A stretch of 64,000 nt of DNA from AV69 sp963742315 (GCA_963742315.1 CAVULE010000003.1:496001-560000), one strand, 5' to 3'. Shown: positions 8,484 to 18,883, numbered from the stretch's first letter. The notes: generated by a model from the sequence alone, not told the origin. A program made the numbers and translations.

Positions 8484-10537
8484 GCGAGAAGCCTTCGTTC
8501 TTCGCCGAGCTAAAACGGCGCAACGTTTACAAAGTGGCGGTCGCCTACGCGGTCGTCGGCTGGTTAATCGCTCAAATTGCGACCCAGATATTTCCGTTCC
8601 TGGAAATTCCGAACTGGATTGTGCGTTTGGTTATCGTGCTGATTGCAATTGGATTTCCGATCGCGCTCGTAATCGCATGGGCTTTTGAAGCGACTCCAGA
8701 AGGAATCAAGCGAACGGAAGTTGCCGACGCCAAACATGAGCATTCACGCGGGAAGACGTGGATCTATGTCGTTATCATCGGCGCAGCGATCTCAGTGGCC
8801 TTATTCTTTGTCGGCCGTTACACGGCTGGGAATAATGCCAGTGCGGCTCGCACCGAGCTGCCGGCCAAATCAATTGCGGTGTTGCCATTTGAAAATCTGA
8901 GCGACGACAAGGGCGCCGCATATTTTGCTGACGGCATTCAGGATGAAATCCTGACCAAGCTCGCGAGCATCGCCGATTTGAAAGTGATCTCGCGCACGTC
9001 CACCGCGAAATACAAGAGCAAGCCGGAAGATCTAAAGACGGTTTCGCAGCAACTCGGAGTGGCGACCGTTCTGGAAGGCAGTGTGCAGAAGGCCGCCGAT
9101 AGAGTGCGCGTCAACGTCCAGCTCATCGATGCTCGCGCGGATTCACATTTGTGGGCGAAATCATACGACCGCGAGATCAAGGATGTCTTTGCCGTCGAGA
9201 GCGAAGTTGCACAGGAAATCGCCGACTCGCTTCAGGCAAAGCTTTCTCCGGCGGAGGCCAGCACCCTGACCAAAGCGCCGACGACCGATACAGCTGCGTA
9301 TGATCTCTTCTTAAAAGGCGAGTTCGAGCAACGTCTCGCCAACGTATCATTGCTTGCAGAGTCATTTGATCAGGCCGCCGCCTGGTATCAGCAAGCAATC
9401 GCGCGCGACCCAAGTTTCGCGCTGGCTTACGCCCGGCTCACTGAATGCCGGCTGAACCGACACTGGTTCATCGAGGCGTTTACGGAGGCTGAGCTCGCGG
9501 AAGCGAAGAAGCTGGCTGACCGCGCTCTCGCGCTCGCACCAGATCTCGCCGAGGCACACGTCGCTCTCGGCATCTTTTATTATTACGGGTATCGCGATTA
9601 CGAGCATGCACTGGCTGAGTTCCAGCGGGCTGTGCAATTGCAACCGAATAACGCGCAGGCGGTTGAGTATTCCGGATACGTTCATCGGCGCCAGGGACAA
9701 TGGGACCGTTGCCTGGCCGAGCTTAATAAGGCTCTCGAAATCGACCCGCGCAGCGCCGATGTCGCGGGAAATCTTGGGCAAACCTATGGACTCTTGCGCA
9801 TGTGGAAAGAAGCTGAGCGCGTCAGCCGCCATGCGGTCAGTCTTGACCCGCACGACGTCATCGGCATGCGCGCTCTCCTCCTGACGATTCTGAATGGAAA
9901 AGGCGACATAAACGAGGCCCAGAGCGTGCTGGCGACGTTTCCGCCGGACAACAAAATCATTATCATGTCCATTGCCGGCGACGTCGGCAGTGTGACCGGC
10001 GAACGCGCATACACATTGGCCGTGACGCGGAATTTCGACGCGGCGTTGAAAGTTTGGGAAAACATTGCAAACACTCCGGCCGACGAGCGCCGACAGGCTG
10101 CCGCTCGATCGGCGATTCGCGCTATTGCCGGTGACTTCGCCGGTGCCAAAGCCGATGCGGAAAAGGCGGTGAGACTTCTGGAGGACAGGTTGCGACAACA
10201 ACCTAACGAATTGGTTTCGCTCAGACAGTTGAGCTGGAGTTATCTTGCGCTCAAGCGAAACGGTGATGCCGTGAAAACCGCGCGCCAGTTGGTCGACGTT
10301 TTGCCGCCCGAGAAAGATGCATTGCTTGGCGCTGCCAACCTCGCTGGCTTGGCCGAGATCGAAGCGCGCAGCGGTGCCGCCGCGGACGCTGTGGCTATTC
10401 TGCACCGGCTCCTTTTGGTGCCAGCCGGTGAAAGCGTCTCCATTGCCCGCCTCAAAATCGATCCTGTCTGGGATCCGCTGCGTAATGACCCGCGCTTCCA
10501 ACAACTGCTGGCGACGAAGGAACACGTCGGCCCGTAG
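8480..10537 (+). CDS. Membrane-anchored TolB-like/TPR protein (array member 6)
   Basis: 685 residues; ATGA overlap with the previous gene. N-terminal FFAELKRRNVYKVAVAYA, helices at about 21-41, 49-69 and 93-113, TolB-like domain from about 128 (KSIAVLPFENLSDDKGAA), then TPR repeats to the cap LKIDPVWDPLRNDPRFQQL and a tail KEHVGP. Nearly the whole protein matches the member at 12329, which ends the same way, so the two are a recent duplicate pair separated by one other gene. Function beyond a probable periplasmic sensor or scaffold is not evident. Confidence 0.85.
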   Translation: MSEKPSFFAELKRRNVYKVAVAYAVVGWLIAQIATQIFPFLEIPNWIVRLVIVLIAIGFPIALVIAWAFEATPEGIKRTEVADAKHEHSRGKTWIYVVIIGAAISVALFFVGRYTAGNNASAARTELPAKSIAVLPFENLSDDKGAAYFADGIQDEILTKLASIADLKVISRTSTAKYKSKPEDLKTVSQQLGVATVLEGSVQKAADRVRVNVQLIDARADSHLWAKSYDREIKDVFAVESEVAQEIADSLQAKLSPAEASTLTKAPTTDTAAYDLFLKGEFEQRLANVSLLAESFDQAAAWYQQAIARDPSFALAYARLTECRLNRHWFIEAFTEAELAEAKKLADRALALAPDLAEAHVALGIFYYYGYRDYEHALAEFQRAVQLQPNNAQAVEYSGYVHRRQGQWDRCLAELNKALEIDPRSADVAGNLGQTYGLLRMWKEAERVSRHAVSLDPHDVIGMRALLLTILNGKGDINEAQSVLATFPPDNKIIIMSIAGDVGSVTGERAYTLAVTRNFDAALKVWENIANTPADERRQAAARSAIRAIAGDFAGAKADAEKAVRLLEDRLRQQPNELVSLRQLSWSYLALKRNGDAVKTARQLVDVLPPEKDALLGAANLAGLAEIEARSGAAADAVAILHRLLLVPAGESVSIARLKIDPVWDPLRNDPRFQQLLATKEHVGP

Positions 10538-10556
10538 TAGTATCGTAAAAGAGCGC

Positions 10557-12332
10557 ATGACCGGGAAACCTTCTTTTTTTTCCGAGCTGAAACGGCGCAA
10601 CGTTTACAAGGTCGCGGTCGCGTATGCGGTGGTGGCGTGGCTCGTCATTCAAGCGGCATCGATTTTTCTTCCCGCGTTCAATGCGCCGCAATGGGCGATG
10701 CAAATTATCATCCTCATTCTTGTTATTGGGTTCCCGATTGCGCTGGCGTTTTCCTGGGCGTTCGAGATCACGCCCGAAGGAATTGTGCGCGAGTCGGAAA
10801 TTAATCCTAACGCATCGATCACCCATCATACCGGCCGCAAGATCGTCGCCCTAACAATTGTGCTGGCCGTGGTCGCAACCGGTTTGCTGATCTTTCAGTT
10901 TGTTCGCGCAAGATCGACATCTTCACCTGCGGCAGCGATCTCGAACAAATCGATCGCAGTTTTGCCGTTCGATAACTTAAGCGGCGATCCGCAGAACGCG
11001 TATTTCAGCGAAGGGGTTCAGGACGAAATTTTGACGCGATTGGCGAAGATCGCCGAGCTAAAAGTGATTTCGCGCACATCGACGCAGCGATTCAAGAGCG
11101 CGCCTAACGACTTGCGACAGATCGCGCAACAGCTTGGCGTCTCGAACATCCTCGAAGGAAGCGTGCAGAAAGCGAATGACCAGGTTCGGGTAAATGTGCA
11201 GCTCATCAATGCCCTGACCGACACGCATCTCTGGGCCGACACTTACGATCGCAAACTGACGGACATCTTCGCAGTCGAAAGCGAGATTGCGCGCACGGTC
11301 GCAGAAACACTCCAAGCCAAACTAACCGGTAGCGCGGAGCATGTGCTCGCCGCCAGGCCAACAGAAAATCCCGAGGCTTATCAACTTTATTTGAAGGGCC
11401 GGTATTTTTGGAACCGACGCACCGAAGAGAGTATGAAGGAAGCGATTAGTTACTTCCAGCAGGCTATCGCGCTCGATCCCTCTTATGCGCTGGCTTATGC
11501 CGGACTGGCGGATGGCTATGCTTTGATGCCGGTCTATGGCAGAAACCCGCCGAAAGAAGATATCCACCGTTCTCTGGCCGCGGCGCGACACGCCCTCGAG
11601 TTAGATGATACCCTGGCAGAAGCGCATACTTCTTTGGCGAATGCCTTGGTCGACGACTTGCAGTTCGCGGCCGCCGATCGCGAATTCGCGCGAGCTATTG
11701 CCTTGAATCCCAGTTATGCCACCGCGCATCAGTGGTTCAGCGAATCCTTACAAGCCCAGGGACGTTTCCAGGAAGGGTTCGCGGAAATAAAGAAAGCACA
11801 CGACCTCGATCCGCTCTCCCTCATCATTAACTGCGTTCTCGGATCAAATCTCTCGCTCATCGGACATCACGATGAAGCACTGCTTCAGCTCCATCGGACC
11901 CTGGAGATGGATCCTAACTTCTCGATCGCGCAATTCATGCTTGGCCAAGTTCTTGAGGATAAAGGGAAGTTGCAGGAGGCAGCAGCAGCCTATGAAAAAG
12001 CAAAAAGCGCACTTCCATCTCCAGTGCGCCTGGCCATGCTCGCATGCCTCGACGTGCGTCTCGGGAAAACCGCCGAAGCGAGAGAGATTCTAGCTGACCT
12101 CACCAGCAGAGCGCAGCAGGGCTACGTTGCGAGTTATCCGTTGGCCTTGATCGAGGCCGCTCTCGGCGACAAAGAGGCCGCGCTGCGCTTCCTCGAGCAA
12201 GCTTGCGATGAGCGAAGTATCCAACTAGGCGGGAATACTGGCAGCCTGAAGATAGACAAACGACTCGATTCGCTCCGCGGAGATCCACGTTTCCAGAAAC
12301 TGCTGGCCAGATCCATGGGCGAGGCGCAATGA
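10557..12332 (+). CDS. Membrane-anchored TolB-like/TPR protein (array member 7)
   Basis: 591 residues starting at the ATG that gives MTGKPSFFSELKRRNVYK; a longer frame upstream overlaps the previous gene and is not conserved. This is the only junction between full members here without overlap or relic (19-bp gap). Helices at about 21-41, 48-68 and 95-114; the second is AQ-rich and differs from the paralogs (ASIFLPAFNAPQWAMQ). TolB-like domain from about 130, TPR repeats, cap LKIDKRLDSLRGDPRFQKL. The middle of the protein resembles members at 303 and 18880 (PTENPEAYQLYLKGRYFWN). Confidence 0.85.
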   Translation: MTGKPSFFSELKRRNVYKVAVAYAVVAWLVIQAASIFLPAFNAPQWAMQIIILILVIGFPIALAFSWAFEITPEGIVRESEINPNASITHHTGRKIVALTIVLAVVATGLLIFQFVRARSTSSPAAAISNKSIAVLPFDNLSGDPQNAYFSEGVQDEILTRLAKIAELKVISRTSTQRFKSAPNDLRQIAQQLGVSNILEGSVQKANDQVRVNVQLINALTDTHLWADTYDRKLTDIFAVESEIARTVAETLQAKLTGSAEHVLAARPTENPEAYQLYLKGRYFWNRRTEESMKEAISYFQQAIALDPSYALAYAGLADGYALMPVYGRNPPKEDIHRSLAAARHALELDDTLAEAHTSLANALVDDLQFAAADREFARAIALNPSYATAHQWFSESLQAQGRFQEGFAEIKKAHDLDPLSLIINCVLGSNLSLIGHHDEALLQLHRTLEMDPNFSIAQFMLGQVLEDKGKLQEAAAAYEKAKSALPSPVRLAMLACLDVRLGKTAEAREILADLTSRAQQGYVASYPLALIEAALGDKEAALRFLEQACDERSIQLGGNTGSLKIDKRLDSLRGDPRFQKLLARSMGEAQ

Positions 12333-14407
12333 GTGAGCGTAACTTCTTTGCCGAGTTGAAGCGGCGCAACGTTTACAAAGTTGCGGTAGCGTACGCGGTC
12401 GTTGGCTGGTTGCTGGTTCAAGTCGCGACCCAAGTTTTTCCGTTCCTGGAGATTCCGAACTGGATCGTTAGGCTGGTGATTGCGCTCGTTGTGATTGGCT
12501 TTCCAGTTGCGCTGGTGATCGCGTGGGCGTTCGAGCTGACACCGGAAGGACTCAAGCGCACGGAAGATGCCGATCGTAGCGCCGCACCTCGCGCGCCAAA
12601 GAAACACGTGTGGATCTATGTCGTAGTCATCGGCGGCGCGATTTCAGTTGGATTGTTTTTCCTTGGACGATACACCGCTGGGAATAGTGCCACTGCGGCT
12701 CGCACCGAGTTGGCTACAGGTTCATCCATCCCGCAAAAATCGATCGCGGTGTTGCCGTTCGAAAATCTGAGCGACGACAAGAGCGCCGCTTATTTCGCCG
12801 ACGGCATTCAGGATGAAATCCTGACCAAGCTCGCAAGCATCGCCGATTTGAAAGTGATCTCGCGCACGTCCACCGCGAGATACAAAAGCAAGCCGGAAGA
12901 TCTAAGAACAGTCTCGCAACAGCTCGGAGTAGCAACTATTCTGGAAGGGAGTGTGCAGAAGGCCGCTGACAAAGTTCGCGTCAACGTGCAGCTGATCGAT
13001 GCCCAGGCTGACTCCCACTTATGGGCGAAGACATACGATCGAGATATCAAGGATGTCTTTGCCGTGGAGAGCGAAGTAGCGCAGGAAATCGCCGATTCCC
13101 TTCAGGCGAAACTTTCTCCGGCCGAAGCTAGCACGCTCGCGACCGCGCCGACCAAGGACACCGCAGCCTATGATCTCTTTCTGAAAGGCGAGTTCCAGCT
13201 ACGTGCGGCGAATGTTTCATTGAGGCCGGAGTCATTCGACGAAGCTATCGCGTGGTATCAGCAAGCCATTGCGCGCGATCCAAATTTTGCGCTCGCCATG
13301 GCTCGCCTGGCCGAGTGTCGTTTGAATCAACACTGGTTCGTGGAAACGTTCACTGAACCGGAGCTCGCGGAAGTTAAAAAAACGGTCGAGCATGCGCTAG
13401 CGCTTGCGCCAGATCTGGCGCAAGCGCACGTCGCCCACGGCCTTTTTTTCTACTACGGCTATCGGCAGTACGAACAGGCATTAGTCGAGTTTGGGCGCGC
13501 GCTCCAGTTACAGCCTAACAATGCGCAGGCGCTCGAATATTCTGGCTATGTCTATCGCCGGCAGGGGCAATGGCAACGCGGTTTGGATACACTCAAAAAG
13601 TCTCTCGAGCAGGATCCGCGCAATGCCTCTGTAGCCGGAAATCTTAGTCAGACTTATTGTATCTTGCGCATGTGGCAAGACGCCGAGCGCCGCGGCGGAT
13701 ACGCACTGAGCATCGATCCGTCCGAAGTCATCGGGTGGCGCGCGTTGCTCCTGGCGATTCTGAACGGGAGCGGCGACATCAAAAGAGCGCAAGGCGTGCT
13801 GGCGACCTTTTCGTTTACGAACGATCTCATCTCGTCGTCCGCTTCCGGTATCGTTCCGACCGTGACTGGTGACCGCGCTTATGTCTCCGTTATCGCGCGC
13901 GATTTCGAAGCAGCCCTGAAGGTTTGGGATGGCGGTGCCTATATCGCCGCAGATCAACGCAGGCGCCTCTCTGCGAAAGCTACCATTCGCGCTCTAGCCG
14001 GCGATTTCACCGGCGCACAAGCAGACGCAGAAAAAGCGAAACAACTGCTCGAGGAGAGATTACGCGAGCGGCCGAACGAGCGGGTTTCAATGAGAGAATT
14101 GATCTGGGTCTACCTCGCGCTCAAACGTGACGCCGACGCTCTCAAACTCGCGCGGCAGGCGGTGGACTTACTTCCGCCGGAGAGAGATGCGCTGCTCGGT
14201 AATTCCAATCTGGCCGGCCTTGCCGAAGTCGAAGCTCGCACCGGAGCCGCGTCCGATGCCATTGCAATTCTTCGCCGGCTACTTACCGTCCCCGCGGGCG
14301 AAACCGTTTCCATCGCGCGCTTGAAAATCGATCCGGTCTGGGACCCGATCCGCAACGATCCCGGCTTTCAGCAACTTCTCACGATGAAGGAACACGTCGG
14401 CCCGTGA
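12329..14407 (+). CDS. Membrane-anchored TolB-like/TPR protein (array member 8)
   Basis: 692 residues; ATGA overlap with the previous gene. Three N-terminal helices, TolB-like domain (KSIAVLPFENLSDDKSAA) and TPR repeats, ending LKIDPVWDPIRNDPGFQQL then KEHVGP. It is the close twin of the member at 8480 across the full length, including the phrase KDTAAYDLFLKGEFQ; in this copy the cap has Gly in place of the usual Arg (DPGFQQL). The two copies sit either side of member 7. Confidence 0.85.
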   Translation: MSERNFFAELKRRNVYKVAVAYAVVGWLLVQVATQVFPFLEIPNWIVRLVIALVVIGFPVALVIAWAFELTPEGLKRTEDADRSAAPRAPKKHVWIYVVVIGGAISVGLFFLGRYTAGNSATAARTELATGSSIPQKSIAVLPFENLSDDKSAAYFADGIQDEILTKLASIADLKVISRTSTARYKSKPEDLRTVSQQLGVATILEGSVQKAADKVRVNVQLIDAQADSHLWAKTYDRDIKDVFAVESEVAQEIADSLQAKLSPAEASTLATAPTKDTAAYDLFLKGEFQLRAANVSLRPESFDEAIAWYQQAIARDPNFALAMARLAECRLNQHWFVETFTEPELAEVKKTVEHALALAPDLAQAHVAHGLFFYYGYRQYEQALVEFGRALQLQPNNAQALEYSGYVYRRQGQWQRGLDTLKKSLEQDPRNASVAGNLSQTYCILRMWQDAERRGGYALSIDPSEVIGWRALLLAILNGSGDIKRAQGVLATFSFTNDLISSSASGIVPTVTGDRAYVSVIARDFEAALKVWDGGAYIAADQRRRLSAKATIRALAGDFTGAQADAEKAKQLLEERLRERPNERVSMRELIWVYLALKRDADALKLARQAVDLLPPERDALLGNSNLAGLAEVEARTGAASDAIAILRRLLTVPAGETVSIARLKIDPVWDPIRNDPGFQQLLTMKEHVGP

Positions 14408-14591
14408 AATCCGAGCGGCCGTAACACTGGGCATGTTTCAACACGTAGCCGTCCTTGTATCCTTTATCTTTGCCATCGCGCTGACGCATGTATTCTCGAG
14501 CGCGGCGATCCGCCTTCGCCAAGCCTGCGGCGCGGCAAGCAATTCGTTGTCCGAGCCGAAACGCCATTACGTTACGGAGTTGCATTAACCA
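14404..14591 (+). other. Spacer with remnant start module
   Basis: A GTG overlaps the previous stop (GTGA at 14404-14407) but the frame ends after six codons. At about 14551-14583 the DNA tccgagccgaaacgcc and the following bases resemble the tccgagctgaaacggcgcaacgtttac start motif family of the array, and read LSEPKRHYVTELH before a stop. This suggests a decayed membrane-type member in front of the cyclase-type gene, like the relic at 6298. No intact gene is seen. Confidence 0.45.
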
Positions 14592-17105
14592 ATGGCTGAC
14601 GAGCAGAAACCGAAGCAGCGCCTGGAGATCGCGCACGTCCTCTTTATGGACATCGTCGGCTATTCCAAGCTGCTGACCGACGAGCAATCAGAAGCGCTTC
14701 AGGAGTTGAATCAGATTGTCCGCAACACCGAGGCTGCACGCGAAGCCGAGGCTGCTGGACAGCTTACCATTTTGCCGACCGGCGATGGTATGGCGCTGGT
14801 TTTTACCGGGTCAGTGGAAGAGCCGGTCGAATGCGCCTTGGAGATCAGCCACGCTTTGCGCGCCCAGCCAAGTCTGCCGGTAAGGATGGGAATCCACAGC
14901 GGTCCGGTCCATCACGTCACGGACGCAAACGATCGCGAAAACATTGCCGGCATCGGCATCAATATCGCGCAGCGAGTAATGGATTGCGGAGATGCAGGCC
15001 ACATTCTGATTAGTAAACGCGTGGCGGACGATCTCGCACAAAAGCGTCGTTGGCAGCCGTACCTTCACGAACTGGGCGAGGTGGAAGTGAAACACGGAGT
15101 GGTGGTCTCGTTAGTTAATCTTTATGCCAAAACAATTGGCAATCCCGCACCGCCGACGCGAATGGGGAAAGTGCGCGACAGCACCCCCAGCTCGGGAGTT
15201 GGAACGCGCAAAATGCTCTCTCCGCTCGCTCGAGCGATCTTCGCCGTCGCGGCATTACTCCTCGTGCTTGCCATCGTGTCAGTGATTTTTGCGCCCGCGA
15301 TCATGCGCACCCTCGATCACCGCTCGGTGGCGACACTACCTCAACCGAGCCCGACGGCGTCCCTTTCTTTGGCCGATACTATCAAGAGCGCAGTGGCCAA
15401 GAAAATCACCGATGAGTTACAGGAGGACCTTTCTGGTAAGAAAAGCGCCGCGGCCGAGTCACCTGCTACCGGTTCGGCGATTCCGCAGAAAAGCATCGCC
15501 GTCTTACCGTTTGAAAATTTAAGCGACGATAAATCGAATGCTTACTTTGCCGAAGGAATTCAGGATGAAATCCTGACCCGTTTGTCGAAGATCGCCGACT
15601 TAAAGGTCATCTCGCGCACTTCGACCGAACGCTTCAAAAGCGCGCCATCCGACCTGCGCGAGATCGCGCAAAAGCTTGGCGTTAGTAACATTCTCGAAGG
15701 GAGCGTGCAGAAAAGTGGCGACGCGGTGCGAGTGACGGTGCAGCTCATTCAGGCGGCTAACGATTCCCATCTTTGGGCAGAAACTTACGATCGCAAGTTG
15801 AGCGACGTCTTCGGAGTCGAAAGCGAGATCGCGCAAAAGATCGCCAGCTCGCTCGAGGCTAAATTAACGGGACGCGAAAAAGAAACGATCGCATCGGTCG
15901 GAACCAGGAATCCTGAAGCTTACGAGTATTACCTTCGCGGATTGGCGCAGCGAAATCGATCGAACGAAGCCGATACCAGGCAACGAATCGATGCCTACGG
16001 CCGCGCGGTCGAGCTGGATCCGAATTTTGCGGATGCCTGGGCCATGCTCGCGATCGACCAGGCGATTGTTTTCAGGAGCCCGGAGCAAAGCGAAGAACTG
16101 GGAGAGAATGTCCGCCGTGCGGCCGAGACGGCGCTTCGTTTGGCGCCGGATTCGGCCTTGGCACATCAGGCGATGGGTTTCTATTACGGATATTGCCGCC
16201 ATGACGACCAGGCCGGCCTCGAGCAGTTAAAGATCGCACGTGAACGTGCTCCCAACGACGGCGCTATTTTGGGCGCACTCGGCATTTTCCAACGCGCGCG
16301 GGGCAAGGTTGACGAGGCTTTGGCGACGATGAAGAAAGCAGCCGACCTTGATCCGCTGAATCTCAACGTTTGGAAGGCACTGGCTGCTACTTACAGCGGA
16401 CTCAGACAGTTTGCTGAGGCCCGCTCCATGCTTGAGCGCGCGCTTGCGCTCGCACGGGACGATATGGACGTGATTGGCGGAATAGCGGCGAACTATCAAG
16501 CCGAGGGCAATCTGGATGCCGCCTGGCAAATACTCAGAACGCATCCCTTCCAAACTCCGGTGGAGTGGGCGTTCGTTCCTTACTTCGACCAATACCTTCT
16601 TTGGCGCGACTATGGATTCCTGATCGCGACAATAAAGAGCATGAATCTCGAGAGTAATAAATATCCGCCGATCCTCAACGCGGCTAACGATGTCTTGCTG
16701 GCGAATCTCTATTTCCTTAACCAGGAACGCGACTCGGCGGTTCAGCACGCCCGAGGAGCTGAGCGCGAGATGCAGGAGTTGCGCGCAAAGAAACTCGTTT
16801 TGTACGAGCTTTCCGCCAATTACATCCAAATGGCCGCGCGTGAAGGAAACCGCGGTGAGGTTCAACGTGAGATCGATTACGTCTTCGCCAAAATAGGCGA
16901 TAATAAGTGGCTCGCAACCGATGCCGAGTCGTGGGCGGCCGCAGGTTATGCTCTTCTGGGAGATTTGGACAAAGCGCTGCCGCTTCTGCAAGACTCATTG
17001 GCCAAGCCAAACGGCACCACCATCGCCTACTTGAAATTGGACCCCGCTTGGGACGGCGTTCGCAACGATCCGCGCTTCCAGAAATTGTTAGCTAACAAAC
17101 CTTGA
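14592..17105 (+). CDS. Divergent class III cyclase-like domain with TolB-like and TPR domains (array member 9)
   Basis: 837 residues. The cyclase-like domain (about 10-180) keeps both metal Asp (20 and 65) and the Asn124/Arg128 pair, but the two base-selecting positions are Leu61 and Ile121 instead of Lys and Asp, so adenine recognition of the usual kind is unlikely. A helix at 212-234 is followed by a long linker, a TolB-like domain from about 297 and TPR repeats, ending LKLDPAWDGVRNDPRFQKL. This cyclase subtype (PTGDGMAL) is distinct from those at 2123 and 6387, so it was acquired separately. It may bind another nucleotide or be a pseudo-enzyme. Confidence 0.85.
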   Translation: MADEQKPKQRLEIAHVLFMDIVGYSKLLTDEQSEALQELNQIVRNTEAAREAEAAGQLTILPTGDGMALVFTGSVEEPVECALEISHALRAQPSLPVRMGIHSGPVHHVTDANDRENIAGIGINIAQRVMDCGDAGHILISKRVADDLAQKRRWQPYLHELGEVEVKHGVVVSLVNLYAKTIGNPAPPTRMGKVRDSTPSSGVGTRKMLSPLARAIFAVAALLLVLAIVSVIFAPAIMRTLDHRSVATLPQPSPTASLSLADTIKSAVAKKITDELQEDLSGKKSAAAESPATGSAIPQKSIAVLPFENLSDDKSNAYFAEGIQDEILTRLSKIADLKVISRTSTERFKSAPSDLREIAQKLGVSNILEGSVQKSGDAVRVTVQLIQAANDSHLWAETYDRKLSDVFGVESEIAQKIASSLEAKLTGREKETIASVGTRNPEAYEYYLRGLAQRNRSNEADTRQRIDAYGRAVELDPNFADAWAMLAIDQAIVFRSPEQSEELGENVRRAAETALRLAPDSALAHQAMGFYYGYCRHDDQAGLEQLKIARERAPNDGAILGALGIFQRARGKVDEALATMKKAADLDPLNLNVWKALAATYSGLRQFAEARSMLERALALARDDMDVIGGIAANYQAEGNLDAAWQILRTHPFQTPVEWAFVPYFDQYLLWRDYGFLIATIKSMNLESNKYPPILNAANDVLLANLYFLNQERDSAVQHARGAEREMQELRAKKLVLYELSANYIQMAAREGNRGEVQREIDYVFAKIGDNKWLATDAESWAAAGYALLGDLDKALPLLQDSLAKPNGTTIAYLKLDPAWDGVRNDPRFQKLLANKP

Positions 17106-18883
17106 GAACCACGAGCTTCTTCTCCGAACTGAAGCGGCGCAACGTTTACAAGGTCGCGATCGCTTACGTCGTTGGTGGCTGGGCGCTTTCTCAGGGAATC
17201 GCGCAGGTGTTTCCAGTCTTCGATGTTCCGAATTGGATAATTCGTTTGATTGTTCTGCTCATCATTATCGGTTTGCCAATCGCGCTCGTGCTTGCCTGGA
17301 TGTTCGAGATCACGCCACAAGGCATTAAGCGCACGGAAGCCGCCGATGCAATGCCAGTGACGACGCGAAGAAAGAAACACGCGTGGATTTATGTCGTAAT
17401 CATCGGCGCGCTTCTGTCGGTCGGCTTGTTCTTTCTCGGGCGCTACACGGCCGTTAATGGAAGCAGTGCGGTTCGCACCGAATTGCCGGCGAAATCGATC
17501 GCGGTTTTACCATTCGAAAATCTGAGCGACGACAAAAACACCGCCTACTTCAGCGATGGCATCACCGAGGAAATACTCAACGCGCTCGCGCAAATTCCAA
17601 ACTTGAAAGTGGCAGCGCGGCGATCGGCTTTCCAGTTTAAGGGCAACGATCTCGATCTGCGTAAAATCGGCCAGCTCCTCGGGGTGGCACATATTCTTGA
17701 AGGGAGTTTGCAAAAAGTCGGCGATCAGGTGCGCATCAACGTGCAGTTAGTCGATGTGCAGAACGGCTTGCAGACGTGGTCCGAGAAATACGATCGCAAA
17801 CTCGACAATGTCTTCGCGGTCGAAGATGAAATTGCCAAGGCGATCGCCACCAAGTTGCGCGTCCAGCTCACCGGTGGTGCCGGGCAACCGCTCGTCGTTG
17901 ACAGCACGAACAATCCGCAAGCCCATGAACTTTATCTGCGCGGACTGACTTTGCTGGCCGCTCGAGGTCCCGGATTACACGAAGCGACTGCTTTATTTCA
18001 ACAGGCAGTAAAGCTGGACGACGGCTACGCGCAAGCTTGGGGCGCGTTGGCCATAACCGAACTGCTACTCCCCACTTATGCCCTCGATTCGTTTGACGCT
18101 GCGATCCCCCGAGGCGAGTCGGCGGCGCAGCGCGCTCTTTCACTCGATCCTAACACTGCCTCGGCCCACATCGCGGTGGGGATAGCCAACACAATGCGCG
18201 GTCGCTGGCCCGAAGCTGACCAGGCACTTCGCCGCGCCCTTGCCCTCGCGCCCGGCGACGCGGAAGCGGTGAATCAATATGCCCAGTTCCTCTCAACCAT
18301 TGGACAGCTCGAGCCCGCCCTGCGCGAAATAGAGCGCGCTCAGCAGCTCGATCCACTATCACCTATTATCGGCGTTATTCATGCAGGCATCCTCGCTGGA
18401 CTGAGGCGTGATGAGGCGGCCGAGGCACAGATCAAGAGCGTTCTGGCCGCGCATCCTGAGTTTGCGGCCGCGCATTACTGGGCCGCCGCTCAGTTTATCG
18501 AGCGCAAAATGTATCCGGAGGGAGAAGCGCGGCTGCGTTCGTCAGCCACACTCAACGGCCGCAATGGGGACACTAAAGCGTTGCTCGTACGCGGCGTGTC
18601 CGACCCGGCCCAACGCGCCGCGGCCGTAAATAGCCTGGAGACTTCGCCGGATAATGTCGACATCCGACAGGACCCTATTTTGTATGCATTCTATCTCGTG
18701 TCGTTGGGAGAACATGACCGTGCCCTGGATCAGCTGGAAATCTATGCGGTTAAGCCCACCAGCGCCTTCTCGCCGTGGCTCTGGAATCGAGGTTTCGATC
18801 CATTGCGTGACGACCCGCGATTCAAGGCGGTTCTTGCCAAACTGGCGTTGCCCTACACCCCGCCTGCGGTCACCGAGCCATGA
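17102..18883 (+). CDS. Membrane-anchored TolB-like/TPR protein (array member 10)
   Basis: 593 residues starting at TTG, which overlaps the previous TGA (TTGA) and gives TSFFSELKRRNVYKVAIAYV. Helices at about 19-39, 45-65 and 96-116; the first two are of the GGWALSQGIAQVFPVF subtype shared with the next two members. TolB-like domain from about 126 with GITEEILNALAQIPNLKVA, then TPR repeats and a weak cap (GFDPLRDDPRFKAVL). The rare TTG start fits translation by re-initiation at an overlap. Confidence 0.83.
   Translation: MRTTSFFSELKRRNVYKVAIAYVVGGWALSQGIAQVFPVFDVPNWIIRLIVLLIIIGLPIALVLAWMFEITPQGIKRTEAADAMPVTTRRKKHAWIYVVIIGALLSVGLFFLGRYTAVNGSSAVRTELPAKSIAVLPFENLSDDKNTAYFSDGITEEILNALAQIPNLKVAARRSAFQFKGNDLDLRKIGQLLGVAHILEGSLQKVGDQVRINVQLVDVQNGLQTWSEKYDRKLDNVFAVEDEIAKAIATKLRVQLTGGAGQPLVVDSTNNPQAHELYLRGLTLLAARGPGLHEATALFQQAVKLDDGYAQAWGALAITELLLPTYALDSFDAAIPRGESAAQRALSLDPNTASAHIAVGIANTMRGRWPEADQALRRALALAPGDAEAVNQYAQFLSTIGQLEPALREIERAQQLDPLSPIIGVIHAGILAGLRRDEAAEAQIKSVLAAHPEFAAAHYWAAAQFIERKMYPEGEARLRSSATLNGRNGDTKALLVRGVSDPAQRAAAVNSLETSPDNVDIRQDPILYAFYLVSLGEHDRALDQLEIYAVKPTSAFSPWLWNRGFDPLRDDPRFKAVLAKLALPYTPPAVTEP

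Noticed and set aside
9362..10600. A 412-codon open frame on the minus strand
   Set aside because: It lies antisense to a conserved array member and its start; GC-rich codon bias opens such frames. No family features.
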